Source: CAVOJY01 sp963696405 (GTDB lineage: Bacteria; Chloroflexota; Limnocylindria; Limnocylindrales; CSP1-4). Taken from it: a stretch of 64,000 nt of DNA. Position 1 is the stretch's first letter, and each line of letters opens with the position of its first letter. Below are positions 10,424 to 18,425 of the stretch, piece by piece. The translations under genes and the position numbers were made by a program. Where the stretch lies: contig CAVOJY010000007.1 in the NCBI GenBank assembly GCA_963696405.1, positions 1 through 64,000 of the forward strand, written 5' to 3'. The notes below the pieces were generated by a model. That model saw only the letters and a program-made list of their open reading frames with translations. It searched no databases and had not been told where the DNA came from.

Positions 10424-11092
10424 ATGCCGCGCTTCACCCGCATGGCCGTTCTGAGCACCATCCTGGAGATTGGGGTCGTCCCAACCTTCACGCCCCGGGA
10501 CACGGAAGGCGCATGGCGAGTCATCACCGCCTGCCGAGATGCGGGTGCGCCGGTCATCGAGATCACCTACCGTGCCACGAACAGCCTCGACGTGTTCCGC
10601 GAGATAGAAGCGAGGGCAGCATCGGAGGCGCCAGAGGTGATCCTCGGGGCGGGGACCGTCTACGATGCCCCGACGGCCGCCCTCTTCGTCGCCGCAGGTG
10701 CGAACTTCATCGTCAGCCCCATCCTCAATCCTGAGATTGCCCGCTTCTGCAACCGCCGCAAGGTTGCCTGCATCCCTGGCTGCGGATCGGCTACCGAGAT
10801 CTCGGAGGCGGAGGAACTCGGCGCCGAGATCGTCAAGCTCTTCCCGGCCGGCGCCTTCGACGGACCGGCGTTCATCAGGGCGCTGCTCAACCCGAGCCCC
10901 TGGTCCCGGATCATGCCGACCGCGGTTCCCCCGACCGAAGAGCGCATCGCCGCCTACTTCCGGGCGGGAGCCGCCGCCGTGGGCGTCGGCCCGGATCTCA
11001 TCACCGACGAGCTGCAGGCGGAGCCTGACACGTCGCTCCTTGCCGGCCGCATCCGGGGACTTCTTGGGTGGATCCGGGCGGCTCGACACTAA
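10424..11092 (+). CDS. eda: KDPG/KHG aldolase family protein
   Basis: A 222-residue class I aldolase of the Eda family, which splits 2-keto-3-deoxy-6-phosphogluconate, or 4-hydroxy-2-oxoglutarate, into pyruvate and an aldehyde. The Schiff-base lysine sits in EIVKLFPAG (Lys138) and the catalytic Glu in VIEITYRAT (Glu46). GAGTVYD, FIVSPILNPEI and the phosphate-binding loop with VGVGPDLI complete the barrel. Upstream 10241-10423 shows nothing recognisable. The ribosome binding site is GGAAG about 8 bases before the ATG. No kinase or dehydratase of the Entner-Doudoroff route is adjacent, so the in vivo substrate is open. The UxaA-like dehydratase at 55472 could belong to the same sugar-acid metabolism. 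Confidence 0.87.
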   Translation: MPRFTRMAVLSTILEIGVVPTFTPRDTEGAWRVITACRDAGAPVIEITYRATNSLDVFREIEARAASEAPEVILGAGTVYDAPTAALFVAAGANFIVSPILNPEIARFCNRRKVACIPGCGSATEISEAEELGAEIVKLFPAGAFDGPAFIRALLNPSPWSRIMPTAVPPTEERIAAYFRAGAAAVGVGPDLITDELQAEPDTSLLAGRIRGLLGWIRAARH

Positions 11093-11122
11093 GTCGGCCA
11101 GCCGTCGCTCCTTCGCCCGGCG

Positions 11123-11785
11123 CTAGATCCCCACGTTCTGTGGAAGGCTGAACACGAAGAACAGGGCGACCGCGAAGAACAGCATCGCGAATCCCACCAT
11201 TACGACGCGGACTCGATACCCCTTGAACTTCGTGCCCACGCCTGCGAAGAAGAGCACCGAGGCGAAGAGGACCGCAAGCAGCACGAAGTTGTCGCCGACC
11301 TGGTTCGCCTCGCGCGCCTCCGCCGCGGATTCCTCCGCCTGCCGCTCCAGTTCCTCAGCTTGGATCTTGTCTGCTGGCGCGTACTCCGGCATGGCGAACG
11401 GCGTCCCCGGCGGGACCTCTCCTTCGGGCACGGTGGCCAGCCAGGCCTCGAAGGCGGGCTTGAATTCCGGACGGAACCGCTCCTCCCAGAACGCCGCCAG
11501 CTTCTCATCCTGCGCGCGACGAGCCTCGACATACGTGAGGAACACCGAGACGTCGATGTTGACCAGGGCGAAGAACCGGCTGGAGGCGCGCACGGACTCC
11601 TGGCGCGCCGCCGCCGCGGTTGCGTAGGCGTTGGCCTGGACGCCGCTCCACCGGGTCGCCTGGTAGGCGCACCAAGCGGCGGAGATGGTCGCCAGCGCGA
11701 GCAGCAGCGCCGAGAGCAGCTCGATCCAGTCGGATTTCTGGAAGCGATGGGCCACCCCATCGGCACGCACCTCGGCGCGCTCCAC
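11123..11785 (-). CDS. Membrane protein, DUF4337-like
   Basis: A 220-residue protein with one N-terminal membrane helix (about 22-42, LLSALLLALATISAAWCAYQATRW), a charged extracytoplasmic or cytosolic middle region rich in Glu and Ala with coiled-coil character (about 85-165), and two C-terminal helices (about 168-188 and 195-215). The WCAYQATRWSGVQA motif after the first helix resembles the DUF4337 group of small membrane proteins. No enzymatic motif. GTG start at 11785. Convergent with the KDPG aldolase gene. Confidence 0.7.
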   Translation of the reverse strand: MERAEVRADGVAHRFQKSDWIELLSALLLALATISAAWCAYQATRWSGVQANAYATAAAARQESVRASSRFFALVNIDVSVFLTYVEARRAQDEKLAAFWEERFRPEFKPAFEAWLATVPEGEVPPGTPFAMPEYAPADKIQAEELERQAEESAAEAREANQVGDNFVLLAVLFASVLFFAGVGTKFKGYRVRVVMVGFAMLFFAVALFFVFSLPQNVGI

Positions 11786-12191
11786 GAGGCCCGGTTCGTC
11801 GAGGCTCGGGTCGTCTCGGCTGGGGCTGGGATTCGCCGGGCTGGACTACTTCGGACACCTGGACTCCGACTGGCTGGCTGAGGTCGGGGCTGACGTCCCA
11901 GTGGCGCTGGGGCGGACGAAGAGCCAGTCTAGCCTGCGCGGCCGCCGAGACGGAGCCGACAGATCGGCACGCAGCCAGCGTTGGGCCTGTAGCATTGCGG
12001 GCGAGCCCGTGTGGGCCCGCCCAAGGGAAGTGGAGGAGAACTCGTGGACACTGCTATCGGAACAACGCTGCTCCGGAGCGCCCGGAGCGCGCTGAATCAC
12101 GGCCGTATCGCGCTGACGCTCGCCGCGATGACGCTGTTCCTCGCCGCATGCGACCGGGTGGGGACGAGCACGCATCACGTTCTGGGACGTA
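11786..12191. other. Intergenic region with possible 5' part of the SHOCT gene
   Basis: 406 bases between divergent genes. A good ribosome binding site (GGAGGAGAA) precedes a GTG at 12044, which opens a frame containing a hydrophobic stretch (ALTLAAMTLFLAAC). That frame would need one frame change near 12173 to join the membrane protein starting at 12192. The residues ITFWDV encoded at 12174-12191 are in the downstream frame and belong to the same conserved protein, so the true start is probably upstream of 12192. Confidence 0.4.
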
Positions 12192-12533
12192 ATGCTGTCG
12201 ATGATCGTCTTCTTCTTCTGGTTCATGCTCATCTGGGTCTGGATCGGCTGCCTGGCCGACCTCTTCCGGCGGAATGACCTCTCCGGCGGGTGGAAGGCCG
12301 TTTGGGTCTCGTCATCATCTTCCTGCCGCTCCTCGGCTGCCTCATCTACCTCGATCGCGCGGCCGAAGGTCACGGCGCAGGATGTCCAGCTGGCCGCCCA
12401 GGCGGAGGCTGCGCAGAAGGCGGCCGCCGGCGTCTCGACCGCCGACGAGCTGGCAAAGCTCCAGGCCCTCAGGGATGCCGGGACGATCTCCGCGGCCGAG
12501 TTCGAGGACCTCAAGAAGAAGCTTCTCGCCTGA
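12192..12533 (+). CDS. SHOCT-domain membrane protein with a scrambled internal segment
   Basis: A small protein with two predicted N-terminal membrane helices, a cardiolipin-synthase/PLD-N-type segment (WIGCLADLFRRNDLSGGWKAVW) and a C-terminal SHOCT domain (ADELAKLQALRDAGTISAAEFEDLKKKLL). Between VW (about codon 39) and IARPKV (about codon 56) the open frame reads a run of serines. The next frame over reads LVIIFLPLLGCLIYL, the expected second helix. A base missing near 12308 and a base gained near 12353 thus cancel out. Either two compensating mutations or two base-call errors explain it; the stored reading frame would lose its second membrane helix. SHOCT proteins are oligomerisation or membrane-anchoring modules of unknown role. 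Confidence 0.65.
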   Translation: MLSMIVFFFWFMLIWVWIGCLADLFRRNDLSGGWKAVWVSSSSSCRSSAASSTSIARPKVTAQDVQLAAQAEAAQKAAAGVSTADELAKLQALRDAGTISAAEFEDLKKKLLA

Positions 12534-12574
12534 ACGTTCTGGCCGGGTGACCCCGGCCGCCCGACGCCGACTTC

Positions 12575-12607
12575 ACGGCCCCGCCGCAGCATGTGGTGGG
12601 GCCGTTT
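12575..12607 (+). terminator. Intrinsic terminator after the SHOCT gene
   Basis: A 14-bp stem with two G-U pairs, ACGGCCCCGCCGCA (12575-12588) with TGTGGTGGGGCCGT (12592-12605), has a 3-base loop and is followed by a T-containing tail. A smaller GC hairpin (12541-12558) precedes it. It lies 42 bases after the stop codon. Confidence 0.75.
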
Positions 12608-12747
12608 CGGTTTGCCCGCCGACCTCCTACTGAGCGTCAGCTCCGGTGGTCCAGCCCGCCGCGTGACAGACCCGTTGTGCGACTCGCCCCCCTTGCGTCC
12701 GACGCTCGCCGGGCGTGTAATGCAGCCATCGAGTGAAGGAGGATGCC

Positions 12748-13251
12748 ATGAGAGCGTGGATGGTCGTCGTGGTGCTGGTGATCATCGGCATCATCGGCGC
12801 GTGGGTCGGGTACTGGATCGGTCATGCCTTCGGCTGGAGCACCAACGCGGAGTTCCCGCTCAAGATCGGGGGAGGGGACCGGGCGATCCTCCTGTCCATC
12901 CTCCTGTCGTTCGGGAGCGTGATGGCCGGCATCGGGTGGTTCGTGGCGAGGCCGCTCCGCCGCGTGCGGCAGCTGCTGGCGACCGGCACCCCCGGACACG
13001 CCACGGTCCGCAGGTTCTGGCGGACGGGCTTCCGCATGCGCTCGGGCTCCGACAGCCCCCGGCGCCAGCTGGGTTTCGAGCTCGACGTGCACCCTGACGG
13101 CGGCCGGGACTACGCCGCGACGGCGGCCGGGCTGCTGACCGACGCCGAGGAGGCGGCACTCAAGCCCGGGGCAGAAGTGGCCATCCGCTACGACCCGGCA
13201 AAGCCGTCCTCGGTGGCGGTCGTGGGGCCGCTGGCGACGCAGGCTGGGTAG
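12748..13251 (+). CDS. Small membrane protein, DUF3592-like
   Basis: A 167-residue protein. The ATG at 12748 follows GAAGGAGG. Two membrane helices (about 3-28 and 45-68) are followed by a soluble domain of about 95 residues. Its pattern RQLLATGTPGHATVRRFW, LDVHPDGG and VAIRYDPAKPSSVAVV resembles DUF3592-type beta-rich domains found in many actinobacterial and Chloroflexota membrane proteins. No catalytic residues stand out. Preceded by a strong terminator and followed by about 200 bases before the toxin-antitoxin pair, so it is likely transcribed alone. Confidence 0.72.
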   Translation: MRAWMVVVVLVIIGIIGAWVGYWIGHAFGWSTNAEFPLKIGGGDRAILLSILLSFGSVMAGIGWFVARPLRRVRQLLATGTPGHATVRRFWRTGFRMRSGSDSPRRQLGFELDVHPDGGRDYAATAAGLLTDAEEAALKPGAEVAIRYDPAKPSSVAVVGPLATQAG

Positions 13252-13455
13252 CGCGGCTCGACAATCAGGGCGATCGGGTCTGTCGTCGTGCGGGATTTCG
13301 CCTCGGAGGCGGGCCAGCCTGTTCCATGAGCATCCGGACCAACCAGGCGGTCAGCATCTCGAAGAAGCCCGGGGCGCGTCGCAGGTGCCCGGGCCGAACC
13401 CACGCACGTGCGCAGCTTCTTGCGCGGCGGCACGAGTTCGCCGTAAGCTTTACTC

Positions 13456-13707
13456 ATGGACAGACGAGTAAAGACCGGGCGTCGTCGTGGCTACACTCGG
13501 CTGAGCGCCAAGCACCAGGTGACGATCCCAACGGAAGCCCTCCTGCGAGCGGGCCTCCGCACCGGTGATCGGTTGCGGGCCGAAGCCCGCGGACCGGGCG
13601 CGGTGGTCCTCGTACGGGAGGCCGATCCTCTCGAGCGGTACGCCGGCGCGCTGACCGGTGTCTACCCGGCAGGCTACCTGGACGAGCTGCGACGCGAATG
13701 GAGGTGA
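13456..13707 (+). CDS. vapB: AbrB/MazE-type antitoxin
   Basis: An 83-residue protein with the swapped-hairpin AbrB fold: TRLSAKHQVTIPTEALLRAGLRTGDRLRAEA is the standard DNA-binding signature. The tail DPLERYAGALTGVYPAGYLDELRREWR is the kind of short C-terminal extension that wraps the toxin. It overlaps the PIN-domain gene by 10 bases, the usual antitoxin-toxin order. By analogy it neutralises the toxin and represses the operon from the roughly 200-base region upstream, where I find no clear operator. Start ATG 13456; the ribosome binding site is weak. Confidence 0.85.
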   Translation: MDRRVKTGRRRGYTRLSAKHQVTIPTEALLRAGLRTGDRLRAEARGPGAVVLVREADPLERYAGALTGVYPAGYLDELRREWR

Positions 13708-14114
13708 CGGTTGTCGACGCCGGGGTCGTCATCGCCATTCTCGATTCGAGTGACGCCCATCACGCGGTCGCGCGGCAGGCGGTGGCGCACGCGATGGACC
13801 GCGGCGACCGGCTCGTGATCCCGGCATCAGCCTACGCGGAGGTCCTCGTGGCACCGTACGGTCGTGGCGCGGAGGCGGTTGCCACGGTCGAGGGGTTTCT
13901 CGACGCCCTCCCGATCATCATCGAGCCGGCTACCCGAGAAATCACCGCGGTGGCCGCCGAGCTGTGGTCCCGCCACGGCCGTCGGCTCCCGCTTCCAGAT
14001 GCGCTCGTCGTGGCTACCGCCAGTGCCATCTCCGCGGCCCGCGTGCTCACGACCGATGCCCGCTGGCCGCGCGTGCCGGTCAGCGTCGAGATCGTCCGTC
14101 CGGTCGCTGGCTGA
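13698..14114 (+). CDS. vapC: PIN-domain ribonuclease toxin
   Basis: A 138-residue PIN-domain protein of the VapC group, Mg-dependent endoribonucleases that usually cut tRNA or rRNA. The acidic active-site set is visible: Asp in TVVDAGVVIAIL, Glu in ASAYAEVLV, Asp in LPLPDALVVATA and Asp in LTTDARWP. Length is typical. The ATG at 13698 lies inside the last codons of the antitoxin gene, giving translational coupling. The pair forms a standard type II toxin-antitoxin module; no other mobile-element sign is nearby. Confidence 0.88.
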   Translation: MEVTVVDAGVVIAILDSSDAHHAVARQAVAHAMDRGDRLVIPASAYAEVLVAPYGRGAEAVATVEGFLDALPIIIEPATREITAVAAELWSRHGRRLPLPDALVVATASAISAARVLTTDARWPRVPVSVEIVRPVAG

Positions 14115-14128
14115 GCGATCCGGCCGGG

Positions 14129-15196
14129 TCAACCGAAGGTCGCGGACGCCTCCAGGAAGGCGGCGATGTTTGCCCACGGCACGTCCGGCTCGTCGATATC
14201 GTAGGCGGGGCAGAGGACGAGCCCGGCGGGGCCCAGCGTCTCGATCCGGGTCCGAACTTCCCGGCGGATCTCATCCGGGCTGGCGAAGCTGAAGGTGGTC
14301 TGGCGGCCGACGGTGCCCCAGAACGCCAGTCGCGGGCCAAAACGCCGGCGGATGCGGGCCGCGTCCATGTGCTCGGGCTGGAGCGGGTTGACCGCGTTGA
14401 CGCCTATCTCCACGAGATCGTCGATGATCGGCTCGAAGTGCCCGTCGCTGTGGAAGAGGACGCGGAGGTCGGGCTTCGCCGTCCTGGCGGCACCGATGAC
14501 CCCGGCCAGGCGCTGCTTGAAGAACTCCCGCCAGAGCGCGGGGCTGATGATCATCCCGCCGGGCATGCCCACGTCGTCGTCGAGGGCCAGCAGGTCTACG
14601 CCGGCCAGCGCCACCGCCTCCGCGTTGCGGCGCGCGTGTTCCGCGAGCCGGTCGAGCAGGAAGTGCGCCCACTCCTTTCGACAGAGCAGGTCGATGAGGA
14701 AGTTCTCGAGCCCGCGCAGCCGCCAGGCCGCCTCGAACAGCTCGCCGCCCAGGTGTGGCAGGTTGCCCCCTGCCGCGAGGCCACGCGCGTGGATGTCGTC
14801 GACCTGGCCCGCGAGACCCTCTGCGATGTACGGGCCGCTCGCCTCGGGGAAGGGGAAGCTCCGCAGGTCATCCAGCGAGCGAGCCAGGCCGAGCGGGTTG
14901 GACTTCCGGGCCGCCGCGGGCCGGTAGTGCCAGCGCGAGTAGGTCGCCGCCTGGGCCGGGCTGCCGAGGCGCGTATCGCCGTCGTATGGCATGGCCTGCC
15001 GGCTCAACTTCGCTTCCTCGGGCGACACCGGGAAGGTGACGAAGTCGGCGTCGATGAACTCATCGCGCCAGGCTCCCGGCGGGGCGAGGCCCCGGCCATC
15101 GACGTGGTAGAAGCCGAGCGCCCGGGGGACGCGGTCGGGCGCCTCCCCGTCGAGCGCCGTCAGCACCCGCTCACGCCCGTTCACGGATCGCCGCAC
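14129..15196 (-). CDS. Uroporphyrinogen decarboxylase family (URO-D) protein
   Basis: A 355-residue TIM-barrel protein of the URO-D superfamily. It has an N-terminal NGRERVLTALDGEAPDRVP segment typical of the methyltransferase branch (MtaA/CmuA-like), a central LLALDDDVGMPGGMIISPALWREFFKQRL, LRVLFHSDGHFEPIIDDLVEIGVNAVNPLQPEHMD and the C-terminal LCPAYDIDEPDVPWANIAAFLEA. HSDG and CPAYDI replace the HSCG/CxH-type zinc pattern seen in many corrinoid methyltransferases, so metal binding is uncertain. Such proteins often act on methyl groups or are uncharacterised; it is not a haem-pathway HemE. No corrinoid protein gene lies nearby. GTG start at 15196, with a second in-frame GTG four codons in. 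Confidence 0.78.
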   Translation of the reverse strand: MRRSVNGRERVLTALDGEAPDRVPRALGFYHVDGRGLAPPGAWRDEFIDADFVTFPVSPEEAKLSRQAMPYDGDTRLGSPAQAATYSRWHYRPAAARKSNPLGLARSLDDLRSFPFPEASGPYIAEGLAGQVDDIHARGLAAGGNLPHLGGELFEAAWRLRGLENFLIDLLCRKEWAHFLLDRLAEHARRNAEAVALAGVDLLALDDDVGMPGGMIISPALWREFFKQRLAGVIGAARTAKPDLRVLFHSDGHFEPIIDDLVEIGVNAVNPLQPEHMDAARIRRRFGPRLAFWGTVGRQTTFSFASPDEIRREVRTRIETLGPAGLVLCPAYDIDEPDVPWANIAAFLEASATFG

Positions 15197-15307
15197 CCCC
15201 GCTGTTCGCTCGTCTGAGGAGGTTCCGCCTGCAGTCTAGTCGTCGCTCCGCTTGAGCGGACCCGACGCCCGCGGCTCAGCGCACAAGCGAGCCGGCTACG
15301 GGGCACA

Positions 15308-16120
15308 ATGGCTCCCGTGACCGAGTTCGCAGAACTGGAGAAGGCCGGCTGGGAGCGGACGGTAGACGACTACTACGCGGCCTGCCGCCCCGTGACGCAC
15401 CGGCTCATCGCCCCGCTTCTCGACGCTGCCCGGGTGACGGCCGGATCGCGGGTCCTGGATGTCGGAACCGGCCCGGGCGACGTGGCCGCGGAGGCGGCCG
15501 CGCGGGGCGCAGATGTCATCGGCCTGGATTTCGCCAGGGCCATGATCACCCTCGCGGTGCGACTCCACCCGGCCCTTACGTTCGTCGTTGCTGACGCCGT
15601 GTCGCCGCCGTTCGAGGATCGCACGTTCGACGCAGTCGTCGGCAACTTCACGTTCCACCACATCCCCGACCAGCAGCGCGCGCTCGCGTCCTGGCGCCAC
15701 CTGCTGCGAGACGGCGGATGCCTGGCCCTCACGGTCTGGGACGATCCCTCTGCGTGTCGCATGCTGGGGCTCTTCGTCGACGCCGTCGCGGCGGCGGGCA
15801 TCAGGTCCGCCGACGACCACCCACTTGCCCCTGCCATGGCTGCCAGCGATGAGACCTACCGCGCGCTCCTGCACGCGGCCGGGTTCCACCCGACGTCCGT
15901 CACCACCATCGGGTTCACCATCCATCCGGTCAGCGTTGACGCCCTCTGGACGTCCGTGCTCGCAGCGACGGTGCGCACCGCCTCGACCATCACGCGAGAG
16001 AGCCTCACCGTCCAGCAGCAGATTCGCGCCGCGTTCGATCGACTCACGACCGACTACCTGACGGAGGACGGGCTGGTCGTCCCCGTGTCGGTCAAGCTGA
16101 TCGCCGGCAGGGCCGCCTGA
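15308..16120 (+). CDS. Class I SAM-dependent methyltransferase
   Basis: A 270-residue Rossmann-fold methyltransferase. Motif I is RVLDVGTGPGDVAAEAA, followed by GADVIGLDFARAMI (acidic end of strand 2), FVVADAVSPPFEDRTFDAVVGNFTFHHI (motif II/III) and LLRDGGCLALTVWD. This matches UbiE/Methyltransf_11-type enzymes, which act on small molecules or quinones; the substrate is not predictable. It overlaps no neighbour and is convergent with the aldo/keto reductase gene. The start at ATG 15308 is chosen because it sits 20 residues ahead of the first helix. Confidence 0.82.
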   Translation: MAPVTEFAELEKAGWERTVDDYYAACRPVTHRLIAPLLDAARVTAGSRVLDVGTGPGDVAAEAAARGADVIGLDFARAMITLAVRLHPALTFVVADAVSPPFEDRTFDAVVGNFTFHHIPDQQRALASWRHLLRDGGCLALTVWDDPSACRMLGLFVDAVAAAGIRSADDHPLAPAMAASDETYRALLHAAGFHPTSVTTIGFTIHPVSVDALWTSVLAATVRTASTITRESLTVQQQIRAAFDRLTTDYLTEDGLVVPVSVKLIAGRAA

Positions 16121-16153
16121 GGTCCGTCGCCCGACCCGATCGCGGAGCGGTGA

Positions 16154-17014
16154 TCAGACGAACAGCGACCGCATCTCCTGCTCCGCGAGGATCGCCCGCA
16201 TTTGCTCTTCCGTGGGTCCCTGCGTGAAGCGGCTGGCGGCGTCGAGGACCCGCGGCAGCAGGTCCATGTCCCCGGGCGTGATGAGGAAGATGCCCGGCCG
16301 CTGCAGCACCCAGCCGACGGCGGCATCGATGGCGGGCTGCTCCTCCAGTGGCTCATACCAGGTGGGGCGGGTGTGCTCGGCCCCCTCGTCCCACGGCCGC
16401 CGCAGCAGGCCCTTGATCGCCTGCACCGCCACGTTCCGCTCCTGGCACAACGCCACCAGGGCTTCGTAGTCGTCCCGGTAGTGGGGCATGGTCATGACCA
16501 TGTGGTTGTAGGGAAGCAGGACGGAGTCGAAATCGAAGCGCTCGAGGCTGCGCTTGTGCCTGGCGGCCACCGACAGACCGTGCCCGGTAACGCCGATGAA
16601 GCGGACCAGACCCTCCCGGCGAGCCTCGACGGCGGCTTCCAGGGCGCCGCCCGGGCCCATCGCGATCTCCCAATCGGCCGGATCGACGAGATGGTGGAGC
16701 TGGAGCAGGTCGATGTGATCGGTCTGGAGGCGCTCGAGCGAGCGGCGGATCTCGTCATGAGCGGCGCCGTAGCGACGCTCGAGGGTCTTCGTGGCGAGGA
16801 AGAACCGGTCCCGGTGCTCCGCCATCCACGGGCCGATGCGCAGCTCCGCGTCGCCGTAGCTGGGAGCCGTATCGATGTGGTTGACGCCGTACCGAAGCAG
16901 GACCTCGAGGCTGCGATCGGCCTCGTCCTGGGTGGCTTCGCCGAGGGCGGCCGCGCCGAAGATGGCTCGCGTACTCACGTGGCCCGTGCGACCGAACGTC
17001 TGGGTCGGGATCAT
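16154..17014 (-). CDS. Aldo/keto reductase
   Basis: A 286-residue NADPH-dependent oxidoreductase of the AKR fold. The catalytic tetrad is visible: Asp48 and Tyr53 in NHIDTAPSYGD, Lys76 in FLATKTLE and His107 in LLQLHHL. The C-terminal half has the expected barrel segments (GVTGHG, FDSVLLPYNHM, VAVQAIKGLLRRPW) and a C-terminal helix region with PTEEQMRAIL. The substrate is unknown; family members reduce aldehydes and ketones or act as K-channel-like subunits. The start at ATG 17014 gives the canonical MIPTQTFGRTGHVST N-terminus. Confidence 0.88.
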   Translation of the reverse strand: MIPTQTFGRTGHVSTRAIFGAAALGEATQDEADRSLEVLLRYGVNHIDTAPSYGDAELRIGPWMAEHRDRFFLATKTLERRYGAAHDEIRRSLERLQTDHIDLLQLHHLVDPADWEIAMGPGGALEAAVEARREGLVRFIGVTGHGLSVAARHKRSLERFDFDSVLLPYNHMVMTMPHYRDDYEALVALCQERNVAVQAIKGLLRRPWDEGAEHTRPTWYEPLEEQPAIDAAVGWVLQRPGIFLITPGDMDLLPRVLDAASRFTQGPTEEQMRAILAEQEMRSLFV

Positions 17015-17114
17015 CCTCCACCTCCAGGCGGCGATATGAGATGGTCGCGTAGATTGTCCCATCGTTGACCCTCGGTCAGCGTGGACATCTCGATGCCCAG
17101 GGGAGGCACCGAAC

Positions 17115-17468
17115 ATGAGCGATCGCGCCCGCCACAGGGAACTCCGCGCGCAATACGAGAGCACCCGACCGGAGGCGGGCGTGTACCTCATCCGCAACAG
17201 CCGGAATGGCCGGGCACTGCTCGGCTCAACGTCGAACCTGGCCAGCCTGCGCAACAAGATGGCCTTCGCGCGCGCGACCGACATGCCCGGGGCGCTCGAC
17301 CTGCGCCTGCGCGGAGACATCCGCGAGTTCGGCATCGACGCCTTCTCCATCGAGGTGCTGGACGTCCTTGACACGAAGCCGGACATGACCGCGGCCGAGA
17401 TCCTCGACGACCTCGCCGTGCTCGAGAAGCTCTGGCGCGAGAAGCTGGACCCAGCGACGCTGTACTGA
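17115..17468 (+). CDS. GIY-YIG nuclease superfamily protein
   Basis: A 117-residue protein with a GIY-YIG-like core. GVYLIRNSRNG gives the first motif as GVY (residues 22-24) and GRALLGST the second as LLG instead of YIG. A helix with LASLRNKM follows, and then LRGDIREFGIDAFSIEVLDVL, which supplies the Arg and an acidic residue near the expected Glu position. Standalone proteins of this kind resemble UvrC-type or YhbQ-like domains, but the second motif Tyr is lost, so nuclease activity is doubtful. GGGGAGG lies 10 bases before the ATG. It is divergent from the aldo/keto reductase and is followed by a strong hairpin. Confidence 0.72.
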   Translation: MSDRARHRELRAQYESTRPEAGVYLIRNSRNGRALLGSTSNLASLRNKMAFARATDMPGALDLRLRGDIREFGIDAFSIEVLDVLDTKPDMTAAEILDDLAVLEKLWREKLDPATLY

Positions 17469-17528
17469 CGACCGGTTGCCGCCTGGGTGGGGGACGCCTG
17501 GCGGCGGCAGAGAGGACGCGTGACCACC

Positions 17529-17557
17529 TGCACGCGGCCGTGTGGCGGCCGCGTGCA
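17529..17557. terminator. Stem-loop downstream of the GIY-YIG gene
   Basis: A perfect 12-bp stem, TGCACGCGGCCG (17529-17540) with CGGCCGCGTGCA (17546-17557), with loop TGTGG. It is 60 bases after the stop codon and lacks a clear T-tract, so termination would depend on the stem or on Rho. Confidence 0.5.
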
Positions 17558-17785
17558 AAGGACGCGCATAGTCTGCCAGGACGTGGCACCGGGCTGGCCG
17601 AGGCACGACACGAGCCAGGCGGCGCACGCTTCACGGAACCATGCGCGGCCACCACGGGCGCGCCGCGAGGCCCGCGGAAGCCGCCAGGATCTGCCAATCC
17701 GCGGGCGGGGACGGTTTCCAACACCCTGCACGCACCGACGAGCTCCAGCCGGCCACCCGAAATCCGGCTTGCGGCCGGGCACTTG

Positions 17786-17800
17786 ACGCGCAATGCGCGT
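17786..17800. repeat. 7-1-7 palindrome upstream of the marR promoter
   Basis: ACGCGCA, one base, then TGCGCGT. Perfect inverted repeat 49 bases before the main operator. It could be a second binding site for the MarR protein or another regulator. The rest of 17469-17879 has no gene I can support. Confidence 0.4.
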
Positions 17801-17842
17801 ACCTTGCACGCGCCGGGGCGCCGCCGACGGCTTCGCTTGTCC

Positions 17843-17865
17843 TATACTGTCAATGTGACATTGAC
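17843..17865 (+). promoter_or_regulatory. Promoter -10 box and MarR operator
   Basis: A TATACT -10 box (17843-17848) is followed immediately by a perfect 8-1-8 inverted repeat, GTCAATGT (17849-17856) and ACATTGAC (17858-17865). The repeat covers the likely transcription start and lies 15 bases before the GTG of the MarR gene. No convincing -35 box is present. A palindrome of this size is typical of MarR dimers, so auto-repression with release by an exporter substrate is the likely logic. Confidence 0.75.
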
Positions 17866-17879
17866 CTTCTCCGACGAGA

Positions 17880-18425
17880 GTGCCGGGCGCGCCGAGCACC
17901 CCGACCATCCCGAACAGCCCGGACGCCCTGAGCGCCGCGAGCGCACCCACCCGACCCCGGGGCACGATCGGGGTGGCCGGCGACTCGTCGCCGAGCGTGC
18001 TCGACGAGCTGACCGGGTGGAGCGCGCGGGACCGTGCGGGCGCGTTTCGGAGCTGGCACCGCGGCGCCCTGAGCCTCGTGCATCTGAACGTCCTGACCGT
18101 CCTCGAGGCGGAGGGCCCGCTCCCCATGAGCCGCCTTGCCGAGGAGCTCGACGTATCGGACGCGAGCGCGACCGGCATCGTGGACCGGATGGAGCGGCGA
18201 GGCCTCGTGGAGCGACGCCACGGCACCGGCGACCGCCGGGTCGTCGCCGTTCACCTCACCGACCAGGGATCGGCCGTTTTCCGCGACATCGAGGAGCAGC
18301 GTCGCGAGCGGTTGTCCCGGCTGCTCGAGGAGCTTACCGAGGACGAGCTCGCCGGATTCCTCGCCGGGGTGCGCGCGCTCCACGGGGCGCACGCGCGTGT
18401 AGCTCGGCACGGATCTGATCGATGA
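17880..18425 (+). CDS. MarR family transcriptional regulator
   Basis: A 181-residue winged-helix repressor. A hydrophilic Pro-rich N-terminus (about 1-40) precedes the dimer helix. The DNA-binding part follows: LVHLNVLTVLEAEGPLPMSRLAEELDVSDASATGIVDRMERRGLVERRHGTGDRRVVAVHLTDQG, which contains the wing DRR motif. The C-terminal helix completes the dimer interface. The stop overlaps the ATG of the first ABC gene by four bases, so the regulator and both exporter halves form one operon. The operator at 17849 lies directly upstream. GTG 17880 is used; there is only a weak ribosome binding site, and the transcript leader would be very short. Confidence 0.88.
   Translation: MPGAPSTPTIPNSPDALSAASAPTRPRGTIGVAGDSSPSVLDELTGWSARDRAGAFRSWHRGALSLVHLNVLTVLEAEGPLPMSRLAEELDVSDASATGIVDRMERRGLVERRHGTGDRRVVAVHLTDQGSAVFRDIEEQRRERLSRLLEELTEDELAGFLAGVRALHGAHARVARHGSDR

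Noticed and set aside
14129..15196. hemE (haem pathway decarboxylase)
   Set aside because: The protein has the methyltransferase-branch N-terminus and lacks the HemE pattern; only the superfamily is supported.
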